64,000 nt of DNA from Mesaphorura yosii (Eukaryota > Arthropoda > Collembola > Poduromorpha > Tullbergiidae). The stretch is taken from assembly GCA_009869945.1 (NCBI GenBank), contig WIXG01000105.1, positions 1 to 64,000 of the forward strand, read 5' to 3'. The position numbers and the translations under genes were made by a program. The notes below the pieces were generated by a model. It was not told where the DNA came from. It ran no database searches and saw nothing but the letters and a program-made list of their open reading frames with translations. The first letter of the stretch is position 1; every line of letters starts with the position of its first letter. Below, in pieces: positions 1-9,369 of this stretch.

Positions 1-105
1 GGCAGTATTGCGAATTCAGTTATGGAAAATACGCTAGTTGGGGTACTTAAACTAGCAATCAGTCTTCTTCTCGGCCAGACCATTTCTTTCGCCAGTTGCT
101 GTACG

Positions 106-147
106 TATAAAAGCTGGGACCGCGGAAAATGATGAAATTCAGTCAGT
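106..147 (+). promoter_or_regulatory. TATA box plus initiator of the acyl-CoA synthetase gene
   Basis: TATAAAAG lies at 106-113, and arthropod-type initiator cores TCAGT lie at 139-143 and 143-147, about 30-37 bp downstream as expected for a TATA/Inr pair. Transcription from about 141 would place the ATG at 129 upstream of the cap site. This favours the ATG at 231 as the start codon and gives a 5' UTR of about 90 nt. The promoter assignment is inferred from spacing only. Confidence 0.5.
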
Positions 148-230
148 ATCTGGAAACCTACAATACATCGACGGAAGTTGTGAATTACTTGCTCCAAAAC
201 ATTGGGAATTCTCAATCAGCCGAAACCAAC

Positions 231-2560
231 ATGAAGAATCCCAGGCAGCAGGAGAGCGGCAGGGTGGCGACTCCTTACCACACGTCCAGCGCAAGCGCCC
301 AGGTCTACAATGATGAAAGCAAATTCACACTGCGGTCGACCCTTCCGCCCATTCAACTGGAGGAACACGAGCTCAAACTTACACTGAGCGAATTCTTGCT
401 CCAGAAGGCGAAGGAGTGGGCGAGGCGAGGGAAAGGAGACTGGATTGTGAGGCCGGAAGCGACAACCGAATTTTGTTCTGATTTATTACCTCTTTAACAC
501 TTTAACCGTCTTTGATCCAGGTCGACGTCGAAACTGGAGTCTCAAACTCGTACGCCAATTTTGACCGACAAACTCGATCCATCGCAAGCTTTTTTTACAA
601 ACGCGGCATGCGAAAGGGCGACACTGCCATTTTCATGTCGTACGACATGGTAAACTTGCACCTCTTCCTGGCTGGTGTCTGGAGAGCAAACGGAATCGCG
701 AGGGCGACGTATCCGGAGGAAGACGAAGGTGAGTAAACTGTAAGCCATCAAAGAGCATGGAACCTCGTCATTTATTTGTCGGCGCGACGCCTGATTTTAG
801 AGACTCTGCTCTCGCGCGTCGAAGAATCCCGAGTTGGTTGGATTCTGTGCGACCCGGACACGGCGGACATGTGCTTGGAGGTGGCCGGCCAAATCTATTG
901 GGGCGTCGAAGTGATTGTGGTTGGAACGAAAGCCGGATGCACTTCACTTCAGGAGCTGCTTGACGACGACGGTCGCGAAGTTCCCGATCTCCTCGTGCAA
1001 CCGGACGACATCGCCCTGATTCTTTGCACGTCAGGCACGACGGGGAAGAGCAAAGGCGCCGCCCACACGCATCAGACTTTCATGCACCAGATCAAGGCGA
1101 TCGCCGCCCTTCCGTGGTTTGAGTCCAAGCCGAATTTGATCGTGTCGAAGGGCACTCACATCACAGGGGCTTTGTTCCCGATCGCGACGTTCGTGACGGG
1201 AAAGACGGCGCTGGTCATGATGAATATTAACAAGGATAACGTGCTGAACGCTGTCGACAAATACAAGCCCGGGCTGATTTGGGGGTTCCCCACGTTCTTG
1301 CTCCTGCTGGTCAACGACCCAGACGCGCACAAGTACGACGTCAGCAGCATTGAAGTCTGTGCATCAGGCGGGGCTCCCGTCACACCAACGATTGAGTCGA
1401 CGCTCATGAAACTGCCCAACGTCAAGTCAGTGATAAACGTGTATGGGCTCACGGAAACCGTACCGCTAATTACAAGCTTTGATTTGGGCCGCCCTGAAGC
1501 ACGCCAAAAGTATTCTGGTGAGTAAACTTCAACTTGACACTTTGTACGAATGAATTACGAATCTGATGATGAAGCTAACCTGCTACTAATTTTAATTGCA
1601 GGAACCCCATTGTTCACGGTTGGAAAGGTTTATCCAGGTAAAGATCCAGGTTTCTGGGCAAAGAAGCTACGGAGCTAAACAGCGACAAGGGCTTTTTTAA
1701 TTTCAGGTGTTGTTCTTCAAATTCGCGATCTTTCTACTGGCGTTCCGCTCGGACCGAATAAACGAGGCGAGATTTGCGTCAAGACGAAGACCGTGTTTCA
1801 TTCTTACTTCAAGAATCCAAGGGTACGTAAATTCCTGACCGCACGCACCGGACCCAAATTCATACATGGTTCTTCGAATTAATCATGCATGGTTTTTGGT
1901 TTTAATTCAGGCTACCCAAGACACATTCGTCGACGGCTGGTTTAAGACTGGAGACGTGGGAATGTACGACATGAACGGATTCCTCTTCATTGTTGACCGC
2001 ATGAAGGAGATTTTCAAATACTACAACAATCACGTGAGCGAAATTTTGCTAGCCGCCTGGCAGTTGTCCAGAATTTGGTTGCTAACCTGGCTTGAAATTA
2101 ATTACTACTTCACGCACCAATCACCAATCGATTTTGGCTAATTGGCTTTGGCAGATTTCACCGACGGAACTCGAAGACACAATCTGCAAGCATCCACACG
2201 TTGCCGAAGCCTGCGTTGTTGGCGTGCCCGATCCGGACGGCGGTGATCACATTCCCCGGGCGTTTGTGACGCTTAAGCCTGGAGCGACGTGCAGCGCAGT
2301 GGAAATTCAGAAATTCGCGAACGGTAAGTCGAATTTGCATTTCGCATTGTAAGAAAGCATGCACTCACGAAAGCATTGATTTTTTTCATTCCAATTTTCG
2401 GATTTCAGGCAAGCTGGCAAGCTACAAACACATTCGCGGTGGAGTTTACATTATCGACGAGCTTCCAAAGGGCAAGACGGGCAAAATTACGAGGCAACTG
2501 GCGGCCAAGATAAAAGTGCCTGATTCAGGAGCGGGGATAAATGTGGAAGGGGAAGAATAG
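231..2560 (+). CDS. Acyl-CoA synthetase (4-coumarate:CoA ligase / luciferase-like ANL family), 8 exons
   Basis: The enzyme should activate a carboxylic acid as acyl-AMP and transfer it to CoA. Exons are 231-446, 521-728, 801-1517, 1602-1637, 1707-1822, 1911-2033, 2155-2323 and 2409-2560; all joins keep frame and give 578 aa, normal for the family. Motifs in order: the phosphate loop TSGTTGKSKG, the adenine-binding YGLTET, the GWFKTGD segment carrying the ribose-binding Asp, and PKGKTGKI near the end with the catalytic Lys. The C-terminus ends in VEGEE and lacks an SKL-type peroxisomal signal, unlike firefly luciferase and many 4CL-like insect enzymes. An in-frame ATG at 129 would add 34 residues, but the TATA/initiator spacing favours 231. 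The acyl substrate cannot be read from the sequence. ATTAAA at about 2660 is a possible poly(A) signal. Confidence 0.92.
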
Positions 2561-4476
2561 GAATAGGAATTATTTGAGTTGGAAATCTGCCGGAGTTTTG
2601 ATTTGTTCAACTTTAACGAGCGCCATTTTTATATAGGTTCTTGAATCAAGGAGGAGTGTATTAAAAGATCAGCGGAATTCCCTACGTATAAATTGTAGTA
2701 TTAGAATTATGAACATAGTGAACTAATATAATAAGAGAAAGTAAGTTAAGCAAACTTCCTTATTTGCATATGCAAATCGAAATTCGACTAGGCAAACAGG
2801 CTGTACCTTTTTTTTTAGATTCGCCGAACAGATAGAAAATGTAAAAATGAGGAAAAGCTGGAGTCGAACGAAAAAATTTGGCTAACAAATTCAATTATAC
2901 GTCTACCGATTGGAATCTGAAATTGAAACGAGGGAGAACGACGAAGAATATTGAATTGTAAAATTCCAAAACCGGGTCTGTAATTAAAAATGTAAACAGC
3001 GCACGAAAATTCTGAAAAACGCTCTGCGGTGCCGCCATAGACTTTGAGCGAGCTTGATTTGAATTCGGACTGAATTTTACGGTAAATAGTAAATTAGTAA
3101 ATAAAGATTAGAAGTACTACAAAGACAAACATTCCTCAAAACGTAGTAATTTGATGACTGACTGCTCTTAATTGGTAAAAAACAGTCACAGTCCGTCATG
3201 AAGAGAGAAATAGAAATGAGTCAATAAATCGTTCACCGCCCCGCAAATGTGGTCAGAAAAGTTCCATGCAAAATTTTTCACGAAATACGAAAGTTTGTCG
3301 ACGCGGCGACGACGCATAAATAACTTAATTGAGTTACTTCGGCTTCAAAATTTCGCCGGCTAATTTCATAACTTCCTTGAACTCATCGTAATTTTAGTTC
3401 ATGGCCGTGGAAAAATTGGTGATTCATCTCTAATTTTTCAGACAGATTTTGGGCCTAAATAGACAGTGAAGAAGTAAATAGCAAATAGGCACATGATTAA
3501 CCGCAAGAAGGAGCCGATCGAGCGAGCGAAGAACAAAAAGTACCAAAGAAATGTCAACAACCACAACGTCGTTGTTCGGACTTTTAATTTTAATTGGCCA
3601 TCGCGTACAAAAGCCGTAGAGCGGCTCAAAGTTCAGTCGTAGTAAAAGTAAAGTAAAAGATAAGTAACCGATAAGCCACAGAAAATAAAGTGATTCGCAG
3701 TTCCTGCCCGCGCATTGCCCGCTCGTGCTCCTGCGTCGTTCTGTCAATTGCCAAATGCGTATGGAAGTGTGAACTTCCCGATCCTGTTTGTGTTTACAAT
3801 TTGCAATTTACGGTTTACGGTACACGATCACGAGTTGAACGTGGTTAAATGTGTAAAATATGAAAGCTGTGCTAATTATAGAGCTTAGAGCAGCGGCATG
3901 CCAAACCGCAAGACAGTAAAGAGCTGACAACTGAAAGCGTGTTCGTTTTTTTTGCAGTGCAGGCATTTGTATTTCTATTCATTAATGAATGAGGGAGCAA
4001 AGATTCAGCAGTGGCAGTGATTTTGACTCTAATTGCCTACTCTGCCTTATCTCAACGTGTAGCATGTGATTGACCGCTGAGAACGGCGAACGGCCGATCC
4101 ACCGATCCGATCCCTACGCCTGCGCTACGCTTTCATGCCCGGATGACTCATTTCATGCATGCGAAATGTTGCGGGAATTATCATAGCAAAAGATTGATGC
4201 AATCGCCAAAACTAACTTTAAAGAACTTAAAGTTGAGTACGGTTTTATTCAGACAGCTTGGACAAAGTAAAAGGCACAAAAGTATACAAGAACTATATTT
4301 GGAAATTGCAGTTGCAATGAACGGCTGAAACTCGGAACTTTGTGTCCGTTAACTAAATTCTAATTCGAGCACTAACTTACATTAACAATTGATAGGTGCA
4401 TCAGATTCAGGAAAACTGAAGCACTATGCACTTAGCTAGCAGTTAATAATCAAATAGGCAACTCGCAAATCGCAAC
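2561..4476. other. Intergenic: 3' flanks of two converging genes
   Basis: No coding region is recognised. It holds the 3' flank of the acyl-CoA synthetase, a palindromic octamer element at 2762-2777, and the minus-strand 3' flank of the BH3 gene with AATAAA (minus strand) at 4249-4244. Open frames here are short and show no family motif. Confidence 0.5.
2762..2777. promoter_or_regulatory. Palindromic double octamer (POU-type) site
   Basis: ATTTGCATATGCAAAT is a perfect 16-bp palindrome made of ATTTGCAT and its reverse complement ATGCAAAT, the classic POU/Oct octamer. It sits 200 bp after the acyl-CoA synthetase stop codon. Binding is inferred from the motif only. Confidence 0.35.
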
Positions 4477-5401
4477 TTACTGCCTGGCACAAAATAAAGC
4501 GACTCCAGCCGAGATTCCGATTCCGAGCAGCAATCCGCCAGCGCCGATTGTCTGGAGACGTTGACGACACTGATTCGGACTCCATCGGCGTGGATGTGGG
4601 GCTTTGTTTTGGCGGTTCTGCTTCTCCACCGTCGGCGGCTCGACTTCTTGCGCTTGTTGTTTCTCATATATGTGCTCGCGCTAGAATAAAATCAAACCAA
4701 GACAAACAAATCAAGTTAAAAGCTTACGTAACCGACTACCGAAGATTTGTTGTGTCTGCTTTGCGGTAAAGCCGTTTAATTTAACGTTTAACACGATTAC
4801 CACGAAGTAGTTCAATAGACTCTGCACTATAACTACGCTGGACGATTGGACTCACTGGACTACGATTGGAACGTCGACTTACGTGGTAGGAGTCGGCGAT
4901 TTCCCTCAATGCGATTCCAATATCGCGAAATGTAGTGTCTGGGTCTGCGTCTCGGTCTGGGACGACGTCGGGAACTCGGGCTCGGTTTGAATGGGAAGGC
5001 GAAGGCGATGGACTGGAACTGGAACTCTCTGTTTCTGCTTCTGCTGCTTCTTCGCCGCTGTTACTAATCATGCTCAGGACGAGTCCATCGAGCACGAATG
5101 ATTTGTCGCAGGTAAATGTAAATATGCTGGTGTCGACGCTGCTGTCGCAGTTGCTGCTGCTCCTCCTTCGCAGCTGCAATGGTGAAGGCGAAATCGTAGC
5201 AGCAGCAAATTGAGCTGGCGGAGCGGAAATTGGCCAAGACGACGGTTTCGGAGTTGCAACCACGATTTGAATCTGGACTCGTCCTTCACTTGGCAGCACA
5301 GGAGCACCATAAGAAGAAGAATTCACCCTTTCTGGAGACCGACGGTGGCGGTGCTGATTTTCGTCTCCAGCGTCGCTGTTTATGTAAAATGGAATTGCCA
5401 T
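4477..5401 (-). CDS. Candidate BH3-only apoptosis protein with C-terminal tail anchor, 2 exons
   Basis: Exons (minus strand) are 5401-4883 and 4680-4477, joined in phase 0 through GTAAGT and TTTTATTCTAG; the product is 240 aa. Residues 160-172 read DIGIALREIADSY, matching the BH3 pattern of four hydrophobic anchors (I161, L165, I168, Y172) with the invariant Asp (D170) after a small residue. The following segment (HREHIYEKQQ) also recalls vertebrate BMF. Residues about 217-237 form one hydrophobic Gly-rich helix (GAGGLLLGIGISAGVALF) ending three residues before the stop, as in tail-anchored outer mitochondrial membrane proteins. The remainder is Ser/Pro-rich and probably disordered. No BH1 NWGR motif is present, so it is not a multidomain BCL-2 protein. 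The ATG follows an in-frame TAG by two codons, and a likely acceptor lies just upstream, suggesting a spliced 5' UTR. By family knowledge it would bind prosurvival BCL-2 proteins at mitochondria. That role is inferred. Confidence 0.7.
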
Positions 5402-6488
5402 CTTCGTCTACTGAATCGGAGTCAGTGCGAATGCTCGGCGTAGACTTTAGTTTTAGTTTTTCTGAGCCCTGGATTCGGGTTTAGGTTTAGGCGCTGGAAG
5501 TATTAAGTAGTTACTTTTGTAGTAGTGAACAGTGGAGCAGTGTTCGTACTTGGTTTTCATTAAATTGAATGTGAACTCACTGCCGTGTTTAATACAAGCA
5601 TGTTTCTTGAACCTGGACTGACTGGAGGTTTGATCCGTTCGGAACGAGGTGTTGAGTTGAACTGTGAATTTGACACCCGAAGACAGGCCATTTTGAACCC
5701 TCGGCTGAAGTAAGCAGCCAAAAGACAGGCACATTGCTTGCTTGCTGGAAGATTGTCATCATCGTCGTCGTAATCATTTTCGAAACACTGGACTTCGTAA
5801 TTCGTAATTAGCAGTGTCAACAACTCATCCTCAATGCTTCCAGTGCGGTGGTGGCTGTTGTACTTGGTTTCCTTTCCTGTTTCTTCGCAGCACGCCGTAC
5901 GCGATACGCGTCGAGTCGATTGGGTGCAGGGTCCGGAAAAGCAGCTGGGCGAAGTTAAGCACGTCCCCGAAACCGCGTCCGCCGTCGTCGCGCAGTTTCG
6001 CCTTTGCCTTTGCGCAAATTCACGGCGCCCCATCCGCAATGGAGTGGATTCATACGAATTGCGAATGTATCACTTTCCCCTTTCTGCCTTTCTCGAAGAT
6101 TTCACGGCGCACATTAATAAATTACTGGTCAATGACACGCAAATCACATTATCGCAAATATGCGAATTATGTGACGCGAATGACGTCAGTTTTTGTTGAC
6201 AGCTGCCATTGTTTATTGTTGTTTCCGATTTTGAGGTTTCAAGCCTGCGATCTTGTAATTCGGGTCATAAACAGCAAATGTTGAAGTTATTCGATCAACG
6301 GACGTGTCATTTCAACAAAACAACATTTCAAAACAACACGGAAACGAACCATGAAACACCTTTAATTTAAAGTGGTTATTGGATTTTATTTAAATCATTT
6401 CAAACAACGTCCAGCTCTGGCTGAGACCAGCAAAATTCTATTTTCAAGTTTTTCGATTTGCAAATTGTAAAATATCAATTGTGAATTT
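5402..6488. other. Flank upstream of the BH3 gene
   Basis: This is the 5' flank of the BH3 gene and the 3' flank of the P450 pseudogene. It contains a perfect CRE at 6181-6188. A minus-strand open frame at 5560-6039 (159 codons, acidic run YDDDDD) could hold 5' UTR or an alternative upstream exon, but it has no family resemblance. Confidence 0.4.
6181..6188. promoter_or_regulatory. Perfect CRE palindrome (CREB/ATF site)
   Basis: TGACGTCA is the full cAMP-response-element palindrome, about 780 bp upstream of the BH3 gene start codon. It is a plausible stress-responsive (ATF/CREB) element for that gene, but its location relative to the transcription start is unknown. Confidence 0.35.
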
Positions 6489-8178
6489 TTACCGCTGCCG
6501 CTGCTGTTTCACAACGTCCACGTAAAACGGCTCGTACCTCACCACATAGCTGACCCGACCTTGACTTTGGCGACTGCATCCTCCCTGCTGCGGAATTTGA
6601 ATTCTTTCTGGAATCTGCACAAAATGACCTTCGGGACAAACAAGCCAAGCCTTGACCGATGCAGTTTTGGTGTCCGAACCCGAAGGATGTGAACGCGAAC
6701 GGATTCAGTGCCGGGTGAGTCGCGTTAAGCCTGTCGCCGTCCCCGCGGTCCCTGCGGAGAAAGCGTTCGGTGCGAAAAGTCTCCAGCTCTTTGTAAACCT
6801 CCGGACTTCGATTAGTAGCCCATGCTAGCAGAACGACGTTCATGCCCTTCTTGATGCGAATCCCTTCGTGTGACCAGTTTTTATTGCACATTCGCATCGG
6901 GTGAAGTCGAAGAACTTCCTGAATACATGCGCTCAAGTACGGCAGCTCCGCCAGGGCGTGTGCCTGAGCCTCTGCGTCGGAATCCACATCACTGGTGTGC
7001 GCGTGCATGCGATCGACTTCAGCAATCACGCGCTCCTGCACGGCAGGATTCTTTGCAAACTGATAAGCGAGCATGTTTAGCACAAGCGCCATCGTGTCGT
7101 AGCCCGCGATGAAGAGCGACCAGCCCATGGCGAGGACGGCGTCACACGTGATGTTCAATCGCCTATATTCAGGAGACCCGACCTTATTCATCATCGTCTC
7201 CAGAATTTCCACGAAATCGTTGTACTTTTGGCTTGGAGCCTCGAGTTTTTGCTTCCGCCTCGCCTCGATGAGATGCTCAAACATTTTCCCTACTTTCAGG
7301 AGCTCGGCGATGTCGGGCATGAAACACATCAGGAATTTCACCAGGAACGGAAATGATTCTGGAAAAACAGCGTGCGAACTTGAAAGTCTTTGCAAATTCC
7401 AAATTCGAAAATTTGGCATCAGCTTACGAAATAAGGTCGTTGTGGAATCAGGTTTCATTTTTTCGAAGACGAAGCGAAGACCATAAAATTGTTTGGGTTC
7501 TTTCGATCTTCGACGGACGCACGGAGAGAGCATTTGGATGCCATTTCGACGAGATTTGGGATCATGAACTTACATACAAGACCACATCCCAGGCGTAATT
7601 CGGAGGGCTGGCGAAGCACACATTTTTACATTGAACATTGACTTACTCTCGGACGTTCATCTTGACCGCTGTGACCCCGTCCTTAAATTCCTGGTGCAGG
7701 TCGCCAATGTATTCGTACGCCCATCACAACGAGTCCCAGCTGCTTAATTCGCGCCGACGTGAACATCGGAATCATGGCGGACCGCACCGTCTTTCACTTT
7801 TCACCCGGCATAAAGTCGAGCATCTCGTTCAGCAGATTGTTGCCCAATTTCATCTCTCGCCGGTCGTAAAAGTGATCGACATCCTTCACGAAGATCAGGC
7901 GCACCCATGCAGGGTCGGTGACGTACATGTTTGGGGCACGGCCTTCGTAGGCTCCCAAGACGGGCTAACCCACTGCAGGTCCTGGTCCTGGACGCATTTC
8001 TTGCAGGAGTACGGATCGCTGCCTAAGAAAAAATGGGGCGACACTACGGTGAAGCCGGCGGACTCGAGAGTGCCGTAATTCCAACGGGCGTAGACGACGA
8101 GCAGAACGACGACGGTGCAGAGACGAGGAGGGTCGAAACGGAGCAGTAAGCGAGGAGGGTCAGAAGCCAGGACAGCAT
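6489..8178 (-). pseudogene. Cytochrome P450 pseudogene (CYP3-clan-like)
   Basis: The parts run in order on the minus strand: hydrophobic N-terminal anchor beginning MLSWLLTLLAY (8178), VVYARWNYGTLESAGF, MYVTDPAWVRLIFVKDVDHF, then I-helix AGYDT, K-helix EVLR, PERF-like TERF, heme loop FGFGHQNCIG (Cys codon 6661-6663), and a C-terminus VVRYEPFYVDVVKQQ ending at 6489. The copy is broken. A TGA replaces an expected Trp codon at 7796-7794. The frame changes at about six places: after the anchor, before LGAYEGRAPN, after QLGLVVMG, around SVEDRKNPNNF, and twice after the heme loop. The heme-loop Arg expected two residues before Cys is Gln. Remnants of introns with GT/AG persist, so it is not a retrocopy. 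Flanking genes read cleanly, which argues against poor sequence quality. Confidence 0.85.
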
Positions 8179-9369
8179 TGCATTGCACTGAGTCGTGTTA
8201 AAATGTTATGCAAGGACATTTTATAATCAAATACAATTCTTAGCCGTGGCGTCGCCATGGACGGACTGGACTCGCTCGCGTTCGCGTTGAGTTGTCAAGA
8301 TCAAGGCCAAGGTCGCACGCCGTGTTGGTCGGTCGGCTTTATCTGTATTCTTATTATTATTATGGGTTTATTTGATTGATAAGCACTATGGCCAAACCTT
8401 CAGCTCTAGCCAATCCTCAATTACAATACAGAAGTATCATTGTCTATTACGTAATACACATACGTGTGTGTGGTTTACGTACGTACGCGCTTTAATCTTC
8501 GTGTCATTAACATTAACTTGACTTGATTATTCAATCTGCTTAGTGCAGTGCGCAGACATCCGTTTTCCGGTCCCAAACGCTTTAGAATATGAAGAAAAAT
8601 GACGACGCGACGACGAATTCTGTCAACCAATTTTCCAGTTGACTTGAGACATGAAAACATTTACTTGGAGCTGTCAAATAAAGAACCGTACCGTGTTCTG
8701 TCACCAGCGCAGTCGGAGTCGGATTTACGATTAGCCAGCCTGAGCCTGAGTCGAGTCGTCAAGCTCGAAGAAGACTGGTAGCAGCACGTCTTTCGCCTTT
8801 CGCTGTTCAGTTTCGAGAATGCGATGGCTTGCCAAAATATTCCTACCTTTTCCTGTTAACTGTTTACACATGACGTGAGTCACATTCTCAGATTGAAAGA
8901 CCATTACATGCCAGACGCGACGCTATGCTATGATAATTGGGAATTCTGCATGACGAACACACACGACCTGCTTTTATTCTGCAATTCTGCACAGCATCGC
9001 ACCGGCTTAGTTTTAATTTAGCACAAAACACGAAGACAGATGCCTTCATTTAAATAGAGTCAAGCCGAAGGCGGAGAAGAAGCCAGTAGTCAACAGAGAA
9101 CGGAACTGAATCATAATGACCGACTGTGACTAACGAAAAGATAATGTTGATTTTCTTTGCTTGCATTGCATCGGATTCAGTTTGACTTTGAGTTCCGTCT
9201 GTGTTGGTTGAAAGACATACACGTGTTTCTTCCTCGGTCGTCCTCGACGTTGTTCTTTCCCAATTGCCGGCGTCTTACGTGTGCCCACTTGCAGTTTCGA
9301 TACCTGTATTCGGTATTCATATTGCTATTTCGTATATCGCGTGCTGGTTAAGTATTTGGGATATCGATC
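8179..9369. other. Intergenic, gelsolin 5' region
   Basis: No gene is recognised. The distal part should include gelsolin promoter and 5' UTR; an in-frame TAA at 9349-9351 precedes the gelsolin ATG. Short open frames at 8599-8781 and 9157-9437 lack family motifs. Confidence 0.4.

Noticed and set aside
4477-5401. Multidomain BCL-2 protein
   Set aside because: No BH1 (NWGR) or BH2 motif, and no helical BCL-2 core; only BH3 and a tail anchor are visible.
5560-6039. Coding exon upstream of the BH3 gene
   Set aside because: The 159-codon minus-strand frame has no motif, and the BH3 gene's ATG follows an in-frame stop in its own exon, so no upstream coding exon is needed.
6489-8178. Functional P450 with sequencing errors
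   Set aside because: About six frame changes, one stop and a substituted heme-loop residue cluster in this gene alone, while neighbouring genes are clean.
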